A DNA stretch of 5,693 bases, from the NCBI GenBank assembly GCA_019348475.1, contig JAHWJJ010000317.1, positions 1-5,693 of the forward strand. The letters run 5' to 3'. A program made the translations under genes and the position numbers. The DNA comes from Gemmatimonadota bacterium (GTDB taxonomy: Bacteria > Gemmatimonadota > Gemmatimonadetes > Longimicrobiales > Longimicrobiaceae). Numbering within the stretch: position 1 is the first letter of the stretch; each line of letters starts with the position of its first letter. This document shows positions 1 through 5,693 of the stretch, in pieces. The notes under the pieces are model-generated. The model did no database searches and was not told the origin of the DNA. It saw only the letters and a program-made list of their open reading frames with translations.

Positions 1-1368
1 GCGATCCTCGGGGGCGGGGCGATGGGGCTGCAGGCGGGGGTGCGGATGGCGCAGGGCGCGTTCGACCCGCAGGTGGCGGCGACGCTTTCCACTCTCCGCG
101 ACCGCACCCCCCTCTTCGGCGCGCAGAACGCGCCCGGGATCCACCAGTCCACCGTGCTCACCTACCGCCTGGGCGTGGAGCAGCCGTTCCGCAGCGGGGT
201 GGTCGTCGCGCCCGCGCTCTCGTTCTCGCGGCTGGAGGCGGCGGGGGAGGTGGCCGGCGTGCGCAACCAGGCCGCCGCGACCGTGGGCGTGACGGTGCCG
301 CTGCTGCGCGGCCGCGGCGGCGGCCTGGCCGCCGCCGGCGAGCGCGCGGCGGTGATGCGCCACTCCGCCAGCGGGGCCGCGCTGGAGCACCGCCGGTCCG
401 CGGCCCTGCTGCGCGCGGTGGAGGCGTACTGGGAGTACGCGGCGTCGCACGCCCGGCTCCGGGTGCTGCGCACCACCGAGGAGCGCGCGGGGCGGCTGGT
501 GGAGGAGACGCGCACGCTGGTGGCGGCGGACGAGCGCCCGGCGGTGGACCTGCTGCCGCTGGAGGCCAACCTGGCCTCGCGCCGCGCCCTGCGCATCTCC
601 GGCGAGCGCGCGCTGGTCGCGGCGCGGCAGGAGCTGGGGCGGGCGATGGGCGTGGAGTCCGACGCGGTGCGCGCGCTGCCGCCCCCCTCCACCGGCTTTC
701 CCGGGACCGAGCCCGACGGCGGCGCGCCGGACGACGCGGCGCTGGTGCAGTCCGCGCTGCAGGCGCGGCCGGACCTGGAGGCGGCGCGCCGCGAGCGCGA
801 GGCCGCGCGCGACCTGCTGGCCGGGTACCGCGGCCAGGCGCGCCCCCGGCTGGACCTGAACCTCACCCTGGGCTACCAGGGGCTGGAGACGGGAGACGCG
901 GCGGGGCGCCTGGTTTCGCCCTTCTACAGCGAGCTGGGGGGGATGCACACGCGGGTGGAGGTGGCGTACGGCTTTCCGCTGCGCAACCGGCTGGCCGGCG
1001 GCCTGGCGATGGAGAGCGCGGCGTACGAGCGGCAGGCGGCGCTGGCGTACGCCGAGCTGCGCCGGCAGGTGTCCGTGGACGCCGCCGCCGCGCTGGAGAC
1101 GCTGCAGCGCGCGGCGGGGGAGCTGGACCAGTTCGGCGCGGCGGCCCGGCTGCACGCGGCGGCCGTGGAAAGCGAGCAGCGCCGGTACCGGCTGGGCACC
1201 AGCACCATCTTCGACATCATCGGCGCCGAGGACGGGCTGACCACGGCCACGCTGGCGGAGATCGACGCCCGGGCGCGCTACGCGACCGCGCTGGCCCGGC
1301 TGCGCTACCAGGCGGGGACGCTGGGCGCCGCCACCCCGGGCTCCCTCGCGGGGGGAGAGCAGCCATGA
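1..1368 (+). CDS. TolC-family outer-membrane efflux/export channel (5' partial)
   Basis: Outer-membrane channel subunit of the TolC/OEP family, expected to act as a trimer whose periplasmic helical barrel docks on the adaptor encoded next. The frame is open from base 1. The first ATG (base 22) lies inside the first family helix, and no signal peptide is present, so the true start and secretion signal lie upstream. Numbering from base 1 gives 455 residues. Residues 18-24 read QGAFDPQ, the usual end of the first long helix, followed by beta-strand-like sequence. The second OEP repeat begins near residue 250 with an ARPDLEAARRE-type helix leading to a RPRLDLNLTLGYQG strand. The C-terminus carries the hallmark YRLGTSTIFDIIGAEDGL (Y396 onward) and an ARYATALARLRYQAGTL helix. 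Long Ala/Arg/Glu-rich helices fill the rest. The stop overlaps the next start (ATGA, 1365-1368). The family call is firm; export of a peptide cargo is inferred from the neighbours. Confidence 0.93.
   Translation, partial: AILGGGAMGLQAGVRMAQGAFDPQVAATLSTLRDRTPLFGAQNAPGIHQSTVLTYRLGVEQPFRSGVVVAPALSFSRLEAAGEVAGVRNQAAATVGVTVPLLRGRGGGLAAAGERAAVMRHSASGAALEHRRSAALLRAVEAYWEYAASHARLRVLRTTEERAGRLVEETRTLVAADERPAVDLLPLEANLASRRALRISGERALVAARQELGRAMGVESDAVRALPPPSTGFPGTEPDGGAPDDAALVQSALQARPDLEAARREREAARDLLAGYRGQARPRLDLNLTLGYQGLETGDAAGRLVSPFYSELGGMHTRVEVAYGFPLRNRLAGGLAMESAAYERQAALAYAELRRQVSVDAAAALETLQRAAGELDQFGAAARLHAAAVESEQRRYRLGTSTIFDIIGAEDGLTTATLAEIDARARYATALARLRYQAGTLGAATPGSLAGGEQP
1341..1357 (+). promoter_or_regulatory. 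Possible hairpin masking the adaptor gene's ribosome binding site
   Basis: CTCCC (1341-1345) can pair with GGGAG (1353-1357) across a 7-base loop. The 3' arm lies inside the purine-rich ribosome binding site of the next gene. Ribosomes finishing the upstream channel gene would open this structure, a plausible basis for translational coupling. The pairing is seen; the regulatory role is inference, and chance pairing is common in DNA this GC-rich. Confidence 0.3.
1351..1359 (+). promoter_or_regulatory. Ribosome binding site for the HlyD-type adaptor gene
   Basis: GGGGGAGAG ends 5 bases before the ATG at 1365 and resembles a Shine-Dalgarno sequence. It lies in the last codons of the upstream gene and supports choosing the ATG within the ATGA overlap as the start. 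Confidence 0.7.
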
Positions 1369-2717
1369 GCGCCGCGGTGGAAGCCGGCGTGGAAAGCCGC
1401 ACCCCTCCCCTCGGGGGGGAGCCCGCGCCGAAGCCGCAGGCGAAGAAAGAGATCTTCCGCTCCGTCGCGCTGGAGCGGCTTTCTTCGCCCGAGCAGCTGG
1501 ACCAGCTGATGCAGGTCACCACGCCGCGGGGGTGGCTGCTGCTGGTGGGCGTGGGCGCGCTGCTGGCGACGGCGCTGGTGTGGGGGGTGCTGGGGAGCGT
1601 GCCGGAGCGGATCGCGGGGCAGGGGATCCTCACCCGCAGCGGCGGCGTGCTGGAGGTGGAGGCCCCGGGCGACGGGCGGGTGACGGACGTGGCGGTGCGG
1701 GTGGGCGACCACGTGACCCAGGGGCAGGTGGTCGCGCGCATCTCGCGGCCGGACCTTGCGCTGCGCATTCAGCAGGCGCGCAGCCAGGTGGCGGAGCTGC
1801 GCCGGCAGCACCAGCAGCAGCAGCGCTTCGGCCAGGAAGACGTGCGGCTGCAGGGCGCCCACCTGGCCCAGCGGCGCGAGCAGCTGCGCGCCTCCATCGA
1901 CGCGGGGCAGAGCACGCTGGCCGCGCTGGCGGAGCGCATCGCCAGCCAGGAGCAGCTGGTGCGGGAGGGGCTCATCACCCGCCAGGCGCTGCTGGCCACC
2001 ACGCAGGAGCGCGACCGCGTGGAGGAGCGCGTGCGGCAGAGCCGCAGCGAGCTGGTGCAGCTGGACGCCGACGCCGGGCAGGTGCGCAACCAGGCGCAGA
2101 AGGCCGCGCAGGCGAGCGCCACCGAGCTCACGGCGGCGGAGGCGGAGCTGGCCAGGCTGGAGAGCGAGATGAGCACCTCCAGCGACGTCACCAGCCCCTA
2201 CACCGGGCGCGTCCTGGAGGTGATGGCGGAGCAGGGGAGCATGGTGAGCCGCGGCCAGCCGATGCTGACCGTGGACCTGATCGGCAAGGGGGTCAAGGGG
2301 CTGGAGGCCATCGTCTACATCCCCTCCGTGCACGGCAAGAAGATCAAGCCCGGGATGGAGGTGCAGATCGCCCCGTCCACGGTAAAGAAGGAGGAGTTCG
2401 GCTACCTGCTGGGGACGGTGACGTACGTCAGCGACTTTCCCGTCACGCCGCAGGGGATGACGCGGGTGCTCAAGAACCCGCAGCTGGTGACGGCGCTCAG
2501 CGGCGACGACGCGCCGTACGAGATCCACGTGGACCTGCTCCCCGACCCCGATAACGTGAGCACCTACCGGTGGACCTCCGCGGAGGGCCCGCCGATGCGC
2601 ATCCAGAGCGGCACGCTGGCTTCCGCGGGGGTGGTGGTGGAGCGGCGCAGGCCGATCCTGATGGTGATCCCCCAGCTGCGGCGGCACGGGGCGCCCGCCG
2701 CCCGGGGCGTGCCGTGA
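1365..2717 (+). CDS. NHLM-type bacteriocin secretion adaptor (HlyD/membrane fusion protein)
   Basis: Periplasmic adaptor that links an inner-membrane ABC exporter to the outer-membrane channel. The 450 residues show the full layout: a cytoplasmic N-terminus with the motif FRSVALERLSSPEQLDQLMQ (31-50), typical of the NHLM bacteriocin secretion class (TIGR03794-like); one membrane helix at about 56-78; first lipoyl half at about 95-127 (EAPGDGRVTDVAVRVGDHV); a Gln/Arg/Glu-rich helical hairpin at about 130-272; second lipoyl half at about 277-304 (SPYTGRVLEVMAEQGSMV); then a beta-barrel region with IKPGMEVQIAPSTV (327-340). It ends in RRRPILMVIPQLRR (427-440), which fits the family's conserved tail. 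Unlike classical HlyD it has the extended N-terminal cytoplasmic segment. The start is the ATG of the 4-base overlap, backed by a good ribosome binding site. Length is normal for the family. Its place between the channel and the peptidase-ABC gene fits a three-part export line. Confidence 0.93.
   Translation: MSAAVEAGVESRTPPLGGEPAPKPQAKKEIFRSVALERLSSPEQLDQLMQVTTPRGWLLLVGVGALLATALVWGVLGSVPERIAGQGILTRSGGVLEVEAPGDGRVTDVAVRVGDHVTQGQVVARISRPDLALRIQQARSQVAELRRQHQQQQRFGQEDVRLQGAHLAQRREQLRASIDAGQSTLAALAERIASQEQLVREGLITRQALLATTQERDRVEERVRQSRSELVQLDADAGQVRNQAQKAAQASATELTAAEAELARLESEMSTSSDVTSPYTGRVLEVMAEQGSMVSRGQPMLTVDLIGKGVKGLEAIVYIPSVHGKKIKPGMEVQIAPSTVKKEEFGYLLGTVTYVSDFPVTPQGMTRVLKNPQLVTALSGDDAPYEIHVDLLPDPDNVSTYRWTSAEGPPMRIQSGTLASAGVVVERRRPILMVIPQLRRHGAPAARGVP
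1405..1421 (+). repeat. Short C-run/G-run inverted repeat in the adaptor's 5' end
   Basis: CTCCCC (1405-1410) and GGGGAG (1416-1421) form a 6-bp inverted repeat around a 5-base loop, encoding the PPLGGE stretch of the adaptor's poorly conserved N-terminus. Similar C-run/G-run palindromes lie at 1341-1357 and 5237-5251, all near gene junctions. They could be relics of a dispersed palindromic repeat or chance in GC-rich DNA. Confidence 0.35.
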
Positions 2718-5209
2718 CACCGGGGCTGGGGCAGCGGGTGAAGCGCGCGTTTTCGACACTGCGCGGGCGCGGCGGCGGGCGCCCCCCGGCGCGCGCGCGT
2801 GTGCCCACGGTGCTGCAGATGGAGGCGGTGGAGTGCGGCGCGGCGGCGCTGGCCATGGTGCTGGCGTACCACGGCCGCCTGGTGCCGCTGGAAGAGGTGC
2901 GGCAGGCGTGCGGGGTGTCCCGCGACGGCAGCAAGGCCAGCAACCTGGTCAAGGCCGCGCGCGGCTACGGCCTGATCGCCCGGGGATTCAAGAAGGAGCC
3001 GGCGCAGCTGCGGGCGCTGCCGGTGCCCATGATCGTCCACTGGAACTTCAACCATTTCGTGGTGCTGGAGGGGTTCGCAAAAGGGCGGGCCTTGCTGAAC
3101 GACCCCGGCCACGGTCCGCGGACGGTCACCGAAGCGGAGTTCGACCAGTCGTTCACCGGCGTGGCGCTCACCTTTCAGCCCGGGCCGGAGTTCGTCGCCG
3201 GCGGCTACGAGCGGACGCTCGCGGCGGCGCTGGGGCGGCGGCTGGCGGGGCTGCACGGCGCCCTCCTCTACGTGGTTCTCGCCGGCCTGGCACTGGTGAT
3301 TCCCGGGCTGCTGGTGCCCACGTTCTCGCGCGTGTTCGTGGACGACGTGCTGGTGAAGGGGCTGGGCGAATGGGTGCGGCCGCTCGCCTGGTTCATGGCG
3401 GGGACGGCGGCGGTGATCGCGCTGCTCACCTGGCTGCAGCAGCGCTACCTGCTTCGGCTGGAGACGCGGCTGGCCATCGGCACCTCCGCGCGGTTCCTGT
3501 GGCACGTCCTGCATCTTCCCCTGCAGTTCTTCACGCAGCGCTTTCCGGGGGAGATCGCGTCGCGGGTGGGGATCAACGACCGCGTGGCGCAGCTCCTTTC
3601 CGGCGAGCTGGCGACCACGGTGCTGGCCTCCGTCATGGTGGCGTTCTACGCCGCGCTGATGGTGCGGTACGACCCGGTGCTCGCCGCGATCGTGGTCGCC
3701 ACGGCGGCGCTGAACGTGGCGGCGCTGCGCTGGGTGTCGCGGCGGCGCACGGACCTGAGCGCGCGGCTGCAGCAGGAGCGCGGAAAGGCCATCGGCACGG
3801 CCATGGGCGGGCTGCTGAACATCGAGAACCTCAAGGCCACCGGCTCCGAATCCGACTTCTTCGCCCGGTGGAGCGGCTACTACGCCAGGGCCGCCAACGC
3901 GCAGCACCAGCTCGCGCTGCAGACCACGCTCCTTTCCGCCATCCCCCCGCTGCTGCTGGCGGTGAGCACGGCGCTGCTGCTGGGGCTGGGCGGGCTGCGG
4001 GTGATGGACGGCGAGCTGAGCATGGGGATGCTGATCGCCTTCCAGGTGCTGATGGTGGCGTTCCTGGCCCCCGTGGGCTCGCTGGTGAACATGGGAAGCG
4101 CGCTGCAGGAGGTGCGCGGCGACATGAACCGGCTGGACGACGTGCTGCGCGCGCGCACCGAGCGGATGAGCCCCCTGGCGCCGGAAGATGCGGCCGCTCC
4201 GGTGCGCCCGGCTGGGCCGCTCGGTTCGGCCGATTCAGTCGATCGCGTGGATTCGCTCGATCCGGTCGTTGCCGGTGATGCGGTCGAGCCGGTCGGTCCG
4301 GTCGATGCGGGCCGTTCGGTCGATTCGGTGGATTCGGTGGATTCGGTGGATTCGGTGGATTCGGTGGATTCGGTGGATGCGGTCGATTCGATCGACGTCG
4401 ATTCGGTCGATGCGGTCTATGCGGTCGATTCGGTGGATTCCGCCGGGTTCGCCGGTTCCTTCGCCCGCGTGGCGCAGGTGCCGCCGCGGCTGGCGGGGCG
4501 GCTGGAGCTGCGGCGCGTCTCCTTTGGATACAGCAGGCTGGAGCCGGCGCTCATCCAGGACTTCACCCTCACGCTCAGGCCTGGGGCGCGGGTGGCGCTC
4601 GTGGGGGGATCGGGGTCGGGAAAGAGCACCGTGGCGCGGCTGGTGAGCGGGCTGTACGAGCCGTGGGCGGGCGAGGTGCTGCTGGACGGCATCCCCCGCG
4701 CCCGCATCCCCCGGCCGGTGATGACCAGCAGCTTCGCGGTGGTGGACCAGGACGTGTTCCTGTTCGAAGGCACCATCCGCGAGAACCTGACGATGTGGGA
4801 CCCCACCGTCCCGGAGTCGGAGCTGGTGGAGGCGGCGCGCGACGCCTGCATTCACGAGGACGTGAGCGCGCGCCCGGGCGGATACGCCAGCAGGGTGGAG
4901 GAGGGCGGACGCAACTTCAGCGGGGGACAGCGGCAGCGAATGGAGATCGCGCGTGCGCTGGTGAACCGCCCGTCGCTGCTGGTGCTGGACGAGGCGACCA
5001 GCGCGCTGGATCCCGCGGTGGAGCAGCAGATCGACGACAACCTGCGGCGCCGCGGGTGCACCTGCCTGATCGTGGCGCACCGGCTGAGCACCATCCGCGA
5101 CTGCGACGAGATCGTGGTGCTGGACGCCGGCCGCATCGTGCAGCGCGGCACGCACGACCAGCTGAAGGACGCGGACGGGCCGTACCGCGAGCTGATCGCG
5201 GCGGAGTGA
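2714..5209 (+). CDS. C39 peptidase-containing ABC exporter (NHLM bacteriocin type), ATPase and permease fused
   Basis: Bifunctional exporter that removes the leader of a peptide precursor and pumps the product across the inner membrane (PCAT-like; TIGR03796-like). The start is set at GTG 2714, giving a GTGA overlap with the adaptor gene and 831 residues. An in-frame ATG at 2570 would overlap that gene by about 148 bases and adds no family sequence. GTG 2738 is an alternative. Domains: C39 peptidase at about 30-155 with oxyanion Gln35, Cys41 (VECGAAAL), His114 (NHFVVLEG) and Asp130 (NDPGHG), all present; six predicted membrane helices at about 183-204, 221-241, 295-317, 321-341, 406-428 and 437-460; ATPase at about 590-831 with Walker A GGSGSGKST (631-639), Q-loop Gln679, signature SGGQ (736-739), Walker B Asp759 and catalytic Glu760, and H-loop His789. 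Both activities therefore look intact. Family members usually run a little over 700 residues; the surplus is mainly an Asp-rich repeat linker (507-576) between membrane and ATPase domains. Confidence 0.95.
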   Translation: MTPGLGQRVKRAFSTLRGRGGGRPPARARVPTVLQMEAVECGAAALAMVLAYHGRLVPLEEVRQACGVSRDGSKASNLVKAARGYGLIARGFKKEPAQLRALPVPMIVHWNFNHFVVLEGFAKGRALLNDPGHGPRTVTEAEFDQSFTGVALTFQPGPEFVAGGYERTLAAALGRRLAGLHGALLYVVLAGLALVIPGLLVPTFSRVFVDDVLVKGLGEWVRPLAWFMAGTAAVIALLTWLQQRYLLRLETRLAIGTSARFLWHVLHLPLQFFTQRFPGEIASRVGINDRVAQLLSGELATTVLASVMVAFYAALMVRYDPVLAAIVVATAALNVAALRWVSRRRTDLSARLQQERGKAIGTAMGGLLNIENLKATGSESDFFARWSGYYARAANAQHQLALQTTLLSAIPPLLLAVSTALLLGLGGLRVMDGELSMGMLIAFQVLMVAFLAPVGSLVNMGSALQEVRGDMNRLDDVLRARTERMSPLAPEDAAAPVRPAGPLGSADSVDRVDSLDPVVAGDAVEPVGPVDAGRSVDSVDSVDSVDSVDSVDSVDAVDSIDVDSVDAVYAVDSVDSAGFAGSFARVAQVPPRLAGRLELRRVSFGYSRLEPALIQDFTLTLRPGARVALVGGSGSGKSTVARLVSGLYEPWAGEVLLDGIPRARIPRPVMTSSFAVVDQDVFLFEGTIRENLTMWDPTVPESELVEAARDACIHEDVSARPGGYASRVEEGGRNFSGGQRQRMEIARALVNRPSLLVLDEATSALDPAVEQQIDDNLRRRGCTCLIVAHRLSTIRDCDEIVVLDAGRIVQRGTHDQLKDADGPYRELIAAE
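4232..4441 (+). repeat. 9-bp tandem repeat array encoding an Asp-Ser-Val linker
   Basis: A degenerate 9-bp repeat with consensus GATTCGGT(C/G), in frame with the exporter gene, encodes residues 507-576 as three-residue units. In order: DSV, DRV, DSL, DPV, VAG, DAV, EPV, GPV, DAG, RSV, six DSV, DAV, DSI, a short DV, DSV, DAV, YAV, DSV, DS. The core at 4322-4375 is six perfect copies of GATTCGGTG. The 70 residues hold 19 Asp and 1 Glu against 2 Arg, a net charge near -18. Eighteen of the 19 Asp codons are GAT, whereas the rest of the operon uses GAC almost exclusively, and local GC is visibly lower. The array lies after the last membrane helix and before the ATPase, so it should sit in the cytoplasm as an extended or disordered linker. 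Copy changes alter length by three residues without breaking the frame. Confidence 0.93.
4391..4402. repeat. Perfect 12-bp palindrome at a phase slip in the repeat array
   Basis: ATCGACGTCGAT equals its own reverse complement. It lies where one repeat unit has lost a codon (DV instead of DSV, residues 561-562), the only spot where the 9-bp phase shifts. It contains the array's single GAC Asp codon. It is probably a by-product of repeat decay; no binding-site role is evident. Confidence 0.5.
5203..5206 (+). promoter_or_regulatory. Ribosome binding site for the second ABC protein
   Basis: GGAG ends 7 bases before ATG 5214 and lies in the last sense codons of the exporter gene, just before its TGA. 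It supports ATG 5214 as the start and termination-reinitiation coupling between the two genes. The G-run immediately before the ATG is too close to serve as the site. Confidence 0.6.
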
Positions 5210-5213
5210 GGGG

Positions 5214-5693
5214 ATGAGCCTGCTGGACGCCGCCGCCCCCCTCTCCGGGGGAACGCCGGTGGCCGCGGGAGGCAACCGCCCGCTGCGGCTGAATGCCGAA
5301 CGGGTGTGGATGGTCCGCACGGGCCGGGTGGACGTCTTCGCCACGCGCCTGGCGGACGGCGAGCCGGACGGCCCGCGGCGCCACCTGTTTCGCCTGGAGG
5401 CCGGCGACCCGGTGTTCGGCGCGGGCGAGGACCCGGGATGTGGACGGGCGCTGCTGGCCGTCGGGGGCCCGGGGACCACGCTGGCGGAGTTCACGCTGGC
5501 CCAGGTGCAGGCGCTGGCGGCGGACCCCGGGACGCAGCCCGTTTTCATCGACCTGGTGCACCGCTGGACGGAGCGGGTCTGGGAAGGCCTGGTGGGCCGC
5601 GCGACGGTGCGCCGGGCGACGGGGGGTGCGCCGGGGGAGGAGATCATCCTCCCCCACGGGTTCAGCCTGCGCCCGGACGCGCCGGTGGTCTGG
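5214..5693 (+). CDS. NHLM bacteriocin system ABC transporter, second ATP-binding protein (3' partial, N-terminal domain only)
   Basis: The second ABC protein that habitually accompanies the peptidase-ABC exporter in NHLM clusters (TIGR03797-like). ATG 5214 lies 4 bases after the previous stop. The frame then stays open for 160 codons to the window edge, so membrane helices and ATPase lie downstream and are not seen. What is visible is the family's N-terminal region: a variable start (1-20), then RVWMVRTGRVDVFATRLADG (30-49) and GPRRHLFRLEAGDPVFGAG (53-71). This beta-rich pattern resembles a cyclic-nucleotide-binding or cupin-like fold and is highly characteristic of these proteins. A helical stretch follows (LVHRWTERVWEGLVGR, 114-129), and the window ends at LPHGFSLRPDAPVVW (146-160). 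No C39 cysteine motif is present, as expected for this partner. Its exact job, whether heterodimer partner or separate transporter, is not settled from sequence. Confidence 0.88.
   Translation, partial: MSLLDAAAPLSGGTPVAAGGNRPLRLNAERVWMVRTGRVDVFATRLADGEPDGPRRHLFRLEAGDPVFGAGEDPGCGRALLAVGGPGTTLAEFTLAQVQALAADPGTQPVFIDLVHRWTERVWEGLVGRATVRRATGGAPGEEIILPHGFSLRPDAPVVW
5237..5251 (+). repeat. Short C5/G5 inverted repeat in the 5' end of the second ABC gene
   Basis: CCCCC (5237-5241) and GGGGG (5247-5251) flank the 5-base loop TCTCC, encoding PLSGG at codons 9-13 in the variable N-terminus. It lies about 23 bases after the start codon, within the ribosome's initiation footprint or just beyond, so a hairpin here could slow early translation. 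It resembles the palindromes at 1341-1357 and 1405-1421. Function is unproven. Confidence 0.3.

Noticed and set aside
2570..2713. Extra N-terminal segment for the exporter beginning at ATG 2570
   Set aside because: It overlaps the conserved C-terminus of the adaptor gene in another frame and looks like an out-of-frame translation (Gly/Ala/Arg/Pro). The GTGA overlap at 2714 is the better start.
1305..2759. Minus-strand open frame of 484 codons antisense to the adaptor gene
   Set aside because: Composition is His/Leu/Arg/Pro-rich with no family motif, and it mirrors the codon bias of the plus-strand adaptor gene. It is a shadow frame.
2564..3907. Minus-strand open frame of 447 codons antisense to the exporter gene
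   Set aside because: Shadow of the C39/membrane-domain coding sequence; no recognisable domain and no ribosome binding logic.
4322..4375. Possible CRISPR array or iteron-type replication repeats
   Set aside because: The units are 9 bp, directly adjacent and without spacers, and they keep the reading frame of an intact ABC exporter. This is a coding minisatellite.
4232..4441. RTX-type calcium-binding repeats
   Set aside because: RTX motifs are Gly-rich nonapeptides (GGxGxDxxx). Here the unit is three residues with almost no glycine, so that family does not fit, although generic cation binding is not excluded.
5203..5216. Promoter or terminator between the two ABC genes
   Set aside because: Only 4 bases separate stop and start, with no hairpin plus T-run and no recognisable -10/-35 pair; the genes look co-transcribed.
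4235..5647. Long minus-strand open frame (470 codons) running through the repeat array, encoding His-Arg-Ile repeats
   Set aside because: It is antisense to two well-supported genes. Its protein shows no recognisable domain, and long antisense frames are routine in GC-rich DNA where stop codons are rare.

Overview
The window is one continuous, plus-strand, very GC-rich stretch of operon from a diderm (outer-membrane-bearing) bacterium. G and C dominate third codon positions, and Asp is written almost always GAC. A TolC-type outer-membrane channel beside inner-membrane export genes rules out a Gram-positive host. High GC and the NHLM-type export genes fit lineages such as Gemmatimonadota (Longimicrobium-like) or Myxococcota. 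That placement is an inference from style, not a proven assignment.

Layout: (1) bases 1-1368, the 3' most of a TolC/OEP-family outer-membrane channel gene whose start lies upstream of the window; (2) 1365-2717, a HlyD-type periplasmic adaptor of the NHLM bacteriocin class; (3) 2714-5209, a C39-peptidase/ABC exporter with a complete catalytic triad and complete ATPase motifs, and an unusual Asp-rich repeat in the linker between its membrane and ATPase domains; (4) 5214 to the window end, the first 160 codons of the companion NHLM-type ABC protein, cut off by the window edge. The genes overlap by 4 bases (ATGA, then GTGA) or are 4 bases apart, so they should be co-transcribed and translationally coupled. 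There is no intergenic stretch, and I see no promoter, terminator, RNA gene, mobile element or CRISPR array.

Together these encode a trans-envelope export line for a ribosomally made peptide. The C39 domain would cut a leader after a double-glycine-type site, the ABC protein(s) would move the product across the inner membrane, the HlyD adaptor would bridge the periplasm, and the TolC-like channel would carry it across the outer membrane. In known NHLM systems the substrates are precursors with nitrile-hydratase-like or Nif11-like leaders. No precursor or modification enzyme is in this window, so the cargo is unknown.

The main novelty is the linker in gene 3. About 70 residues (507-576) are built of three-residue Asp-Ser-Val-like units encoded by a 9-bp tandem repeat, with six perfect copies at 4322-4375. 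Net charge is about -18, and the codon choice (GAT, TCG) is foreign to the rest of the operon.
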